NCBI GenBank assembly: GCA_946185835.1
Contig: CAMHKW010000004.1
Location: 1 to 64,000 of the forward strand
Direction: 5' to 3'
DNA: 64,000 nt
DNA from: an uncultured Bacteroidales bacterium
GTDB taxonomy: Bacteria; Bacteroidota; Bacteroidia; Bacteroidales; Paludibacteraceae
The notes under the pieces were generated by a model. It made no database searches. It worked only from the letters and a program-made list of their open reading frames with translations, and was not told the DNA's origin. Shown piece by piece: positions 42,372 through 52,100 of this stretch. Every line of letters begins with the position of its first letter. Position 1 is the stretch's first letter. The position numbers were made by a program, and so were the translations under genes.

Positions 42372-42686
42372 TTACAAGAATCCGAGTTGCAGTTTGGCTT
42401 CTTCTGACATACGGTCTTTGTCCCATTCGGGTTCGAAGACCAGTCGGACGTCGACGTCGCTGACGCCCTCGACGGATGCCACTTTCTGGCGAACATCTTC
42501 CACGAGGAAGTCGGCAGCGGGGCACGAGGGTGCGGTGAGTGTCATCTCGATGACGGCGGTGTTGTCGTCGGTCAGCTCGATGCTATAGATAAGTCCCAAG
42601 TCGTAGATGTTGACCGGTATCTCGGGGTCGTAGACGGTGCGGAGCATCTCTACTATCTTCTCTTCTCGTTCTAAAAATTCGTTCAT
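42372..42686 (-). CDS. DUF59 / MIP18 family Fe-S assembly protein (SufT-like)
   Basis: A 104-residue cytoplasmic protein of the DUF59 family (SufT, PaaD and MIP18 relatives), which help iron-sulfur cluster maturation or transfer. The conserved start is TVYDPEIPVNIYDLGLIY and the cysteine motif is LTAPSCPAAD. It has the C-terminal W that is usual in the short bacterial form (EPEWDKDRMSEEAK). It heads a probable three-gene operon with lpxH and mazG. Upstream lies a leader with tandem repeats and a promoter about 365 bp away. Confidence 0.9.
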   Translation of the reverse strand: MNEFLEREEKIVEMLRTVYDPEIPVNIYDLGLIYSIELTDDNTAVIEMTLTAPSCPAADFLVEDVRQKVASVEGVSDVDVRLVFEPEWDKDRMSEEAKLQLGFL

Positions 42687-42693
42687 AATAAGC

Positions 42694-42790
42694 TAACTAA
42701 AGTTTCCGCATCTAATACGGATGTTACTTAACTAAAAGTTTCCACATTGAATGCGGATGTTACTTAACTAAAGTTTCCCACTTCGGTTGA
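42694..42790. repeat. Tandem 36-bp repeats in the DUF59 leader
   Basis: Two full units and a partial third sharing AACTAAAGTTTCC and CGGATGTTACTT. Each holds a small imperfect hairpin CCRCAT...ATRCGG with a changed base in each copy. They lie 8 to 100 bp upstream of the DUF59 ATG. Two further GACAGGAAGAT repeats follow at 42824-42855. Confidence 0.85.
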
Positions 42791-42932
42791 TCCCTTGTCG
42801 AAAAGTATCATTACTCGTTCTTGACAGGAAGATGACAGGAAGATGACAGGAGCGAGTCCTTATTAACTCGTTGTGATATAATCAATTATATTGAATTTTA
42901 AAAACATGAAAACAGGCTAAAGAATATTTCTT

Positions 42933-43048
42933 CTTTTTTCAGATAATCAATCAGTTATCAGGCGGAGCGGAATAATTTGGCAATAAAATTGTTATATAAG
43001 GGCATTATGAAACGAGCGGGGAACTTCAGCAGGTTAATCTGAAAAAAG
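42933..43048. repeat. 12-bp inverted repeat enclosing 92 bp
   Basis: CTTTTTTCAGAT (42933-42944) and its exact reverse complement (43037-43048). The right arm lies at the predicted start of the - strand transcript from the promoter at 43053-43083, so the first bases of that RNA could pair with a site about 100 nt downstream. No target duplication flanks the arms. Confidence 0.75.
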
Positions 43049-43052
43049 CGTG

Positions 43053-43083
43053 CAAAGGTAGTAAAATTATTGGGAATATGAAA
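43053..43083 (-). promoter_or_regulatory. Probable promoter for the DUF59-lpxH-mazG operon
   Basis: On the - strand: TTTC (43080-43083), 19 bp, TACCTTTG (43053-43060). The leader to the DUF59 ATG at 42686 would be about 360 nt and includes the inverted repeat and 36-bp repeats above. No intervening gene is credible. Confidence 0.65.
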
Positions 43084-43181
43084 ATGTGCGGTTATATTCG
43101 GCTGTGGCATGAGGCTGACATTTTGGCAGTATTGCTGCTTTTGGCACAAGAGTTGAATATGAGTTGTTGCGCTGATTACAG

Positions 43182-43223
43182 AATCTGTCTCGGGTAGGTG
43201 TATTAAGCCCGAGCCAACAGATT
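43182..43223 (+). promoter_or_regulatory. Leader hairpin upstream of htpG
   Basis: AATCTGT-CTCGGG (43182-43194) pairs with CCCGAG-CCA-ACAGATT (43208-43223): 13 bp with a three-base bulge and a 13-base loop. It lies 63 bp before the htpG ATG and has no T-run. A weak + promoter candidate is TTGG (43070-43073), 19 bp, TATATTCG (43093-43100). The remaining bases of the gap 42687-43286 hold no gene. Confidence 0.6.
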
Positions 43224-43286
43224 CCCGGCTTGTAGGTCGGCGCGGAAATAATTATTAACCGAGTAAAAATCAATACAAATACAACT

Positions 43287-45341
43287 ATGGCAAAAGGAAA
43301 CATCGGGGTAACATCAGACAATATCTTCCCCGTGATAAAGAAATTCTTATATTCAGACCACGAGATATTTCTTCGTGAGTTAGTATCTAACGCTGTTGAT
43401 GCGACACAGAAACTGAAAACCTTGTCTTCGGTAGGCGAGGTGAAAGGCGATCTTGGTGACCTGAAGGTGCGTGTGAGCATCGACAAGAGCAAGAAGACAC
43501 TGACCATCAGCGACCACGGTGTAGGCATGACAGCCGACGAGGTTGACCGCTATATCAACCAGATAGCTTTCTCGGGTGCGGAGGAGTTTTTGGAGAAATA
43601 CAAAGACAAGACAGAAGCCATCATCGGTCATTTCGGTTTGGGTTTCTACTCCGCTTTTATGGTAAGCGACAAAGTGGAAATCTTCTCGCTCAGCTATCGC
43701 GATGATGCTCGTGCCGTGCATTGGACGTGTAAGGGAGACCCTGAGTATGAAATGGAAGAGACCATCCGTTCAGAGCGCGGCACCGACATCGTATTGCACA
43801 TAAGCGACGAGTTCAGCAATTATCTGGAAGACTCCACTATCCGCGGACTGCTCAACAAGTACTGCAAGTTCCTGCCTGTAGAGATAGTGTTTGGCAAGAA
43901 GAAAGAGTGGAAAGACGGCAAGCAGGTTGAGACCGACGAAGACGACGTGATCAACGACGTGGCTCCGGCATGGACGCGCAAGCCTTCGGAGTTGACGGAC
44001 GAAGACTACTCGAAGTTCTACCACGAGCTCTATCCCGACCAGTATGAGGAGCCGCTGTTCCATATTCACCTGAACGTCGACTATCCGTTCCACCTTACGG
44101 GTATACTCTACTTCCCGAAGATAAAGAACAACATGGACGTCAACCGCAAGAAGATTCAGCTGTATTGCAATCAGGTGTTTGTGACCAGCGAGGTGGACAA
44201 TATAGTGCCGGAGTATCTGACTCTGCTGCATGGCGTTATCGACTCGCCCGACATCCCGCTTAACGTCAGCCGCAGCTATCTGCAAAGCGACCAGAACGTG
44301 AAGAAGATATCGTCGCATATCACCAAGAAGGTAGCCGACAAGCTGGCAGAGATATTCAAGAACGAACGCGAAGACTTCGAGCACAAGTGGAACGACATCA
44401 AGCTCTTCATACAGTTCGGAATGCTGACCGACGAGAAGTTCTACGAGCGTGCCGTGAAGTTTGCACTCTTCGAGTCGACCGACGGCAAGTTCTCGACATT
44501 AGACGAGTACCGCGAGAAGATCAAAGAGCAGCAGACCGACAAGAACGGCGACTTGATAGTGCTGTATACCAAAGACGTGGACGCCAACTACTCGTATATC
44601 GAGCGAGCTAAACAAAAAGGCTACGACGTGCTGTTGATGGACGGCGAGTTGGACGTTCATATCATCGCTCAGGCAGAGCAGAAGCAAGAGAAGCTACGTT
44701 TCGAGCGTGTCGACTCGAACGTGATAGAGAACATCATCAGTAAAGACGACAAGCCGAAGGTAGAACTCACTTCGGGCGAGCAGGATGCGCTGCGCTATAC
44801 TTTCGAGAGCAAAGTGAGCAACGGCGACAAGACACATTTCTATGTAAGCACTGAGGCGGTGTCGGCTGATGCGTTGCCCGTCTTCCTGACGCAGAACGAG
44901 TACATGCGCCGAATGAAGGAGATGTCGCAACATCAGCAAGGCATGAGTTTCTATACTCAGATGCCTGACCAGTATACCCTTGTCGTCAACACCGCACATC
45001 CGCTTGCAGGCAAGCTTCTTGCTGATATAGAGTCGGCGACAGCCGATGCCGCTAAACCTATCGTCGAGCAGCTCGAGGCAGCCGAGGCAGAAGAGAACAG
45101 ACTTCATGACGAGCAGAAAGACAAGAAGCCTGACGAGCTGACCGAGGCAGAGAAGAATGCCGTTGACGAGGCAACAAAGAAGGTGGCAGCGCTCAAAAAC
45201 GACCTGAAGAAGGTGTATGCCGACTATGCTAAGACCGACGAACGTGTCGGGCAACTCATCGACGTGGCATTGCTTGCAGCCGGCAAACTCACGGGCGAAG
45301 CGTTAGCTAACTTCGTCAACCGGACAGTGAAGATGATGTAA
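43287..45341 (+). CDS. htpG: Molecular chaperone HtpG (Hsp90)
   Basis: A 684-residue cytoplasmic ATP-dependent chaperone. The N-terminal GHKL ATPase domain shows E31, N35 and D38 (RELVSNAVDAT), DHGVGM at 76-81 and the lid GHFGLGFYSAFM from 114. Middle and C-terminal dimerisation domains are complete and the family blocks (LPLNVSR-like IPLNVSRSYLQSD near 325) are present. The C-terminus lacks the eukaryotic MEEVD. A charged insert (EENRLHDEQKDKKPDELTEA) near 615-640 looks like a Bacteroidetes feature. It is followed after 23 bp by a small gene, probably cotranscribed. Confidence 0.97.
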   Translation: MAKGNIGVTSDNIFPVIKKFLYSDHEIFLRELVSNAVDATQKLKTLSSVGEVKGDLGDLKVRVSIDKSKKTLTISDHGVGMTADEVDRYINQIAFSGAEEFLEKYKDKTEAIIGHFGLGFYSAFMVSDKVEIFSLSYRDDARAVHWTCKGDPEYEMEETIRSERGTDIVLHISDEFSNYLEDSTIRGLLNKYCKFLPVEIVFGKKKEWKDGKQVETDEDDVINDVAPAWTRKPSELTDEDYSKFYHELYPDQYEEPLFHIHLNVDYPFHLTGILYFPKIKNNMDVNRKKIQLYCNQVFVTSEVDNIVPEYLTLLHGVIDSPDIPLNVSRSYLQSDQNVKKISSHITKKVADKLAEIFKNEREDFEHKWNDIKLFIQFGMLTDEKFYERAVKFALFESTDGKFSTLDEYREKIKEQQTDKNGDLIVLYTKDVDANYSYIERAKQKGYDVLLMDGELDVHIIAQAEQKQEKLRFERVDSNVIENIISKDDKPKVELTSGEQDALRYTFESKVSNGDKTHFYVSTEAVSADALPVFLTQNEYMRRMKEMSQHQQGMSFYTQMPDQYTLVVNTAHPLAGKLLADIESATADAAKPIVEQLEAAEAEENRLHDEQKDKKPDELTEAEKNAVDEATKKVAALKNDLKKVYADYAKTDERVGQLIDVALLAAGKLTGEALANFVNRTVKMM

Positions 45342-45364
45342 ACCCAACGCCAACAGATAACAGT

Positions 45365-45802
45365 ATGACGTATTTGCTGAAGATAGAAGGTAACTTCGGG
45401 CACGAAGCTGTTGAGCTCAGAGCCGACTCTGAGAGTATGCTTGAGGAGTTGAGTGCCAGGATAAAAACGGCATTCGAGTTACCATACACCGACCATGGTG
45501 ACCATGAGTTTAACTTTCGCGCTCACAAGTACGTGCCGAGTGATGAGGTTGAAGCGACGCGCGAGATGATGTTCGAGACCTGGGACCCCGACCCCGAGTA
45601 TAAAGGCGAAGAACCCGACTGGTTTGAAATGTATCAGTCGTCGGACATCCCATTGTCAGAGGCATTTACGGTGTTAGGGTCGACGATAGTCTATACACAA
45701 GGAGGTTTCAAGGCGCGAATAGAACTCGTCGGTCGGGAAGAGACACCTGCCGATGACGACCGTTTCGACAAGTACGACTACCTGCAAGACCAAATACGCT
45801 GA
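45365..45802 (+). CDS. Plasmid pRiA4b ORF-3-like small protein
   Basis: A 145-residue soluble acidic protein. The start MTYLLKIEGNFGHEAVELRA and the pattern ARIKTAFELPYTDHGDHEFNF, followed by PLSEAFTVLGSTIVYTQGGF, fit the pRiA4b ORF-3 fold (PF07929), whose function is unknown. The usual Trp-Arg after the first strand and the DFGD motif are missing, so the match is partial. It lies 23 bp after htpG and ends at a strong terminator, which suggests a stress-linked two-gene unit. Confidence 0.6.
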   Translation: MTYLLKIEGNFGHEAVELRADSESMLEELSARIKTAFELPYTDHGDHEFNFRAHKYVPSDEVEATREMMFETWDPDPEYKGEEPDWFEMYQSSDIPLSEAFTVLGSTIVYTQGGFKARIELVGREETPADDDRFDKYDYLQDQIR

Positions 45803-45828
45803 TGATGGTCTTGTCGGAAAAGAAAAAA

Positions 45829-45855
45829 GACGCACCACATGGTGCGTCTTTTTTT
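45829..45855. terminator. Bidirectional intrinsic terminator after the htpG unit
   Basis: GACGCACC-ACAT-GGTGCGTC (45829-45848) with a T-run after it and an A-run before it. It closes the + strand htpG unit. The gap 45856-46007 holds no other feature. Confidence 0.92.
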
Positions 45856-46007
45856 GTGGCAGGCACGGGTACCGCTTGGAATTGGCAATAGGATATTTAA
45901 TAGTATGCGTATTGTGAGTTTGGTGGCTGTTTTGCTTGATTTGTTTTGCAAAATTGCATATTCGTTGTTCAAAAGGTTACAATAGCCGTTTTTCTTCTTG
46001 CCGAAAT

Positions 46008-46038
46008 TTTAAGTTCCTGTTTTTTTTGCGTAACTTTG
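46008..46038 (+). promoter_or_regulatory. Promoter of giant adhesin 1
   Basis: TTTA (46008-46011), 19 bp, TAACTTTG (46031-46038). One mismatch in the -33 box. It predicts a leader of about 100 nt. Its last 35 bases resemble those ahead of the paralogue at 57199. Confidence 0.7.
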
Positions 46039-46145
46039 CCGCCTATATTCGGTTTTTCATATCGACAGATGTTGTGACGGATATGTGACTGATTCGAAAC
46101 TCAGACATTTCAAGTTAATTTAATGTATAATCAAAAACAGTGCTT

Positions 46146-49100
46146 ATGAAGAAGATTTATTTCTTTCTGCTGGCATCACTTATGTTGTTGCCTGTAAGCC
46201 TTAAAGCTCAGAATGAGTTTGTTGTAAAGCTGCAAGAGAGTTTTGAGGCAGGTCAGATACCTTCTACATGGTCGCAAGAGTATGTGGTAGGTCATCAGGA
46301 CTGGGCAGTAGAGCAGTTGGCGGATTATAAGTATCCGTCGAACCAGTTGCCTGACTATAAGGCTGACAAGGGTGGCACGTATCGTGCTTACCTTCGTAAC
46401 AGCACCGGTCAGACTATCGGTTACAAGACCAAACTCGTCTCTCCTGCAATGGACCTTCAGGGTGTGTATCGTCCGATTTTGCGTTTCTATCATGCGCAAG
46501 ACAAATGGACAGCCGACTTCGACACCCTGCGTGTTTACTATCGTACTGCTCCCGACGAAGATTGGGTATTGCTTCCGGATGCTGAGTATACCACAGCTAT
46601 CCGTTCGTGGCAGTGGGAGACGATAGAGTTGCCGAGTTATAACACGTCGTCGTATCAGATAGCCTTCGAGGGTGGCGACAACATGGGTCGCGGTATTGTG
46701 CTCGACTCTATCGTGGTGCGTTCGTACCCCGAGTGCACTCAGCCGTACGACATCACGTTGTCGAACGTAGCCAACGGCGAAGCTACCATCGGCTGGCATG
46801 CCAGCTGGGATGCCGACCAGTTCCATGTGGTGCTCACCAACCGCAAAGCCGAGATGGATACTCTCGGACTTATCGACCCGGCTGTCATCGCTTTCGACAC
46901 GATAATGGAGTATGACGGACAGTTTACCGTTACGGCTCAGGGTCTTGCTGCCAACACCACATACTACGTCTATCTGCAATCGATATGTGGCGGGCAGGTG
47001 AGCGACTGGAGTGAACCTCAGACGTTTACTATGGCGTTCAAGAAAGAGCTGCCTTATACCGAGACCTTCCAGATGCCTTATACCACTAATAGCACCGCTG
47101 ATATGCGTCTTGAGTCGTGGACATGGGGTGGTTCTGTAGCTCCGGTTATCGACTTGTGGATTACGCCGCAGAACTACTATATCTATTCGCGCATCAACGA
47201 TCCTGCGGTAGTGTTCAACGGCAACTATAGTCATTCTTCAGGTCGTTTCTCGACACCTCTACCCGCCGACGCGTTGGCATATATGGCAACGCCCGAGCTC
47301 ACCGGTGCCGACCTCAAAGACTGCCAAGTCAGAATGTGGGCTACTATGGCGCAGCGTTTCCTGCGCAAGAATGCCAATAGTATCATCGTCGGCATCGCTA
47401 CCGACCCCACCGATATCACTACCTTCACGCCGGTTGACACTGTCACCATCACTACCAAAGATGTGATAGAGGAGTTCACCGTGTCGCTGGAGAAGTATAC
47501 GGGCAACGGTCGTTTTGTAGTGTTCGCAAGCTACTTCGACAAACCCAACCAGTTCTATATCGACGAGGTGACTATCGAGCCGCGTCCACAGACGGCAAAG
47601 CCCGACTATCAGACCTTCCATATCATACCCGACTCGACAAGTGCCGAGTTGTCGTGGGTAGCACCGCGCGCCGACGTGCAGTCGTATAACATCTTGGTCG
47701 GAACCGACACCTTATATAAGAATGGCGGTTATCAGCTCTCCGACAAGGTGGTAGAACTCAATTCTACTACAGCTTCGGCTACTATCACAGGTTTGAGACC
47801 TTGGGATGCCAAGGGCTATTTCGTAGCCGTACAGGCAGTGTATGCCGCCGGTGTGTCGGAGTGGTCGGAGCCTCGCTGGTTCCAGACCTCGGCTGACATG
47901 CCGCTGCCGATGCATTTCAGCTTCGAAGACTCAGAGGGCTACTATACTCGTCAGGGTGTGTCGTCGTATTTCTATCCGAACAACATCATGATGTTCTCGT
48001 CGGATGTGGATTGGCCTCGTAACACAGCTAAGACCTCTGCTTTAGCCGGCAAAGACGGCGACAAGTTCTTGTATCTGAACATGGACGCCGGCAAAGACGC
48101 ATGGATTGTGTTCCCCGAAGTGGATGATGTGACAAAGGCGCAGATTAACTTCTTCCTCTGCTCGCAGACAGCAGCCAACAAACCGCGTTGCAACATCGAG
48201 CTTGGTGTGATGACGTCGCCGTTTGACCTGAATACCTTTGTTAAGGTCGACGAGTTCAAGGCAGCCGAGAAATGGCAGCGCTGCTACGGCAACTTCGTAG
48301 AGTACACCGGCAAGGGCAAGTATATAGCCCTGCGTTGGATGGAACCCGAAGGTGCAAGCTATTCGACTAACTATATCGACGATGTCACAATATCAGAGCT
48401 TGTCGACTGCCCGATAGTTACCGGCGTCGACTACACTGCTACCGACACTTCTTTGGTTATCACTTGGAACAAAGGACGTGCTACCGCTTGGAACGTAAAG
48501 GTAAGCTCTTATATGTTCGACGATGCCGACCTTACCGTCGATACCAAAGTCAAAGGCGACATGTATGATGGCAGCGTGATAGGTACTCCTACACTTACCG
48601 TCACCGGCTTGGATTTTGCTAAGACCTATTACACCTACATTCAAGCCGATTGTGATGGTAATCTTACAGAATGGACCTCGGCTTCACCGATGACAACAGA
48701 TTGCAAGCCTATGTTCACAGTGCCTTATGTTGAGACCTTCAACGGCGACCGAGAAGGTAATTTAGGTTCAGGATTCCACCCGGTATGCTGGTATTGGGGC
48801 GGATGCAACTATCAGTATCTGTATAGCTCGTACGATAGTGATGGTCTTGACCCTGAGCATAAAGGATGCTTGTACGTGCGTACTAATAGTGCCTCGGAGA
48901 TAGGTTGGGCGGCTATGCCTGAATTAGATATGCCACTTGAAGATATGATGTTGTTGTTCGACTACTATTCTGCCGCAACGCTTGCCGCATCATACGTATA
49001 CGTAGGCGTGATGGACGACCCGAACGACTTCTCTACCTTTGTGGCAGTGGATAGCGTAGCACCTCGCTCAACAAGTACTTGGCATAAGGATATTAAGGTC

Positions 49101-52100
49101 AACTTCCTTAACTACAAGGGTACAGGCAAGTATATCGCCTTTACATGCGGACCGCTTCGCGGTAGCACCTACGTGCTCGCGTATCTCGACTATGTTCGCG
49201 TATTGCCTTTCCGTTGCCAGGCTCCGGACCTGAGCTTCTCGGGTATCACTGCTTCGTCGATGGTATGCCATTGGCTCGGCAAACTAAGCAACGAGGCTGA
49301 GGGTTGGCAGTATATAGTAACCAACGCGCCTCTTACCGACGAAGAGCTTAACGCCGACAACTACACTATCGACGAGAAGGTGCTTGTAGCTTCAGGTATC
49401 ACGAAGAACGACTCTGTGGCTCTCGATGAGTTAGAGATGCAGAAAGCTTACTACTTCTATGTTCGCGCTCTGTGCGGCGACTCCGTTTGGTCGTCGGCAT
49501 CGGCTATGACACAGTGCAAGAAGATCCCGGGTACCGGACGTTATGTCGAGGACTTCGAGTCGTATGGCATGCAGCCTACATCCTCGCTTTCGGGTACAGA
49601 GACGTATATCTCGTACTTCAAGAAGGCCATCACTCCTGATTGCTGGACTGTGGGTACTTATTTCAATGCCAACAATATAGGCTATAGCACTGATCCCTCG
49701 GTATCTGCTACATATACACATCGTAACTACTTCCCTTACGTAGCATCTAACGGTACCGGAACAACGACGGATGTCAACTACTACGACAAGGGAACGGCGC
49801 TGACCACTTACCATTATTCCAATTCGGGAACCAACTATCTGAAGCTGTATGGTACTTACTCGGCTACCGCTACTTCTAATCACTCGCCGGCATGGGTTGC
49901 TATGCCTGAGATAGAAGCTACCGACGAAGAGTTCCGTGCCATTACGGTTAAGGGTTCGTTCCAGATGTCGACCACTTCGACATATCGCCTCATCATAGGT
50001 GTGATGGACGACCCGACCGACCTGTCGACCTTCACGGTGCTCGACTCTGTAGGTCCGGGCTTGGGAACAGGCGTGGGCAAGGATGTATATTTCGAGGTGC
50101 CTTTGGAGAACTACACCGGCACCGGTCGTTATGTAGCCTTCCGCACTCCGTTCGGCATCACTACCACTGCTTATCTCGACGATATCGTTATCGATGGTAC
50201 GGGCTGCTACCAGCCGCAACCGTCGTTGTCGAGACTGACAAGCCAAAGCGTTCGACTGACAGCCGGACTGCGTGGTCAGACCGATTGGATGTATGTGGTT
50301 ACCGATGCTGAGGTATCTGACGAACTGTTTACGGCAGGCGTTGATGCCATCAAAGAAGCCGGCATCAACATCGTCGATATCGACACGTTGCCTAACTCTT
50401 CACGCTTCAAAGTTATCACAGGTCTTGAGGAGGACTCGACCTATCATATCTCAGTGATGGCGATATGCGACCCCGCCAGCGGATTGTATTCGCAAGGCGC
50501 TCACCTGAGCTTCACTACTCTGTGTGCACCTGTTAAGGAGCTGAACGAAGACTTCGAGGGCTTCGACACGGGTAGCGGCAAGAAAGTGGGATGCTGGATC
50601 TCAGGAAGCTTGACAGAGAGTGCTACTAATTTATATATACCATACGTCAACAATACCGCTTCGTATCGCTCGTATGGCGACAAGTACCTCTACCTGTATT
50701 CCACAACGACCTATAACGGAGCATACGCTATAGCACCTGCTTTCGACTGCGACGACATCACCAAATATCAGGTAGCGTTCTATGCACGTTCCGCCACATC
50801 GTCTGCGTACGCAAAGAAACTGAAGGTAGGTGTGCTTACCGACCCGCTCGACCTTAGTACGATGACTATCATCGACACACTCGATATAGCCATTACCCCC
50901 GGACGTTATCTCGTTTCGTTCGCCGGATATAAGGGCGACTTGGAAGGCAACATGGGTAAGCACCTCGTATTCTTATCCGACTTCAATGCCACCAACCAGA
51001 TTGGTGTCGGACAAGTAGAGATACAGCCCATACCTGCATGCCAGATACCTTCGAAACTCGAGGTTGAATCGCTCACCGACGTGGAAGCTGTCATCGGATG
51101 GCAAGGCAATGCCGACAAATACGAAGTGTTGCTAACCTCTCAGGCTATAGCCGACACGGTATTGAACAAGGGTCTCGACCAAGACGAGGTGAAGGCAGTG
51201 CTGCTGCGCACCGTAGTGGTCGACACTACCGGTGTTAAGTTCGCCGGACTCATCCCCGCCACCAACTACTTCGTTCACATTCGTGCTATCTGCGGCACCG
51301 ACACTACCGACTTCGACTATTCGGGCAAGCAGTTCATGACCGAGTGTGCCGAGCGCATGCCGTTGCCGTACTTCACCGACTTCGACGATATGCCCAACGG
51401 GACATCGCAACGTCCGACATGCTGGATGGGTAACTATACTCTCGCGTCGAGCAACTCGTACCCGTACGTATACAACAACACTTCGTATTCACATAGCGGT
51501 GCACAGAGTGTATACCTATATGGTAGCAGCTCGAACCAGACAGTGCTTGTCAGCCCCAAGATTGCTATCGACAAACTGTCGAACCTGCAGGTTACCTTAT
51601 GGGTTCGTGGCTCCTCAGCCAACAAGATACTCAACATCGGCGTAGTGCCTGAAGACTCTGTCGCTCTGGGCGAGACCGATGCTCTAAACCGCGGTTTCAT
51701 CAGCCTGATGACCTACACTAACCCTGTGACCACAGGTGAGTATGTGACTATCAACTTCGACGAGATCGTTCCTGACTCGCTTGCGGGCTATACGCGTTTC
51801 GCTATCGCAACCGACCTGTCCAGTGCCGCCGGTACGTTCTATCTCGATGACCTGTCGATACGTAAGATACCTTCGTGCTTCGTGCCGACAGCTCTCGAAG
51901 CTACCGGAAATACCGCCAACACCATCAGTCTGCACTTCGAGCCGGGTAAACCGACCGACACTAAGTGGGAGGTGGCTTTGTGGAAGGACGAACTTGGAGC
52001 AGACACCACCTACGTGGTAGTCGACACCTTCGACTGCGTGATTAATGGTCTGTCGTCATCGACAATCTACAATATCGCCGTTCGCACTCTGTGCGAAGAC

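Noticed and set aside
42958..43149. 63-codon - frame upstream of the DUF59 gene
   Set aside because: It spans the predicted promoter at 43053-43083 and has no recognisable features.
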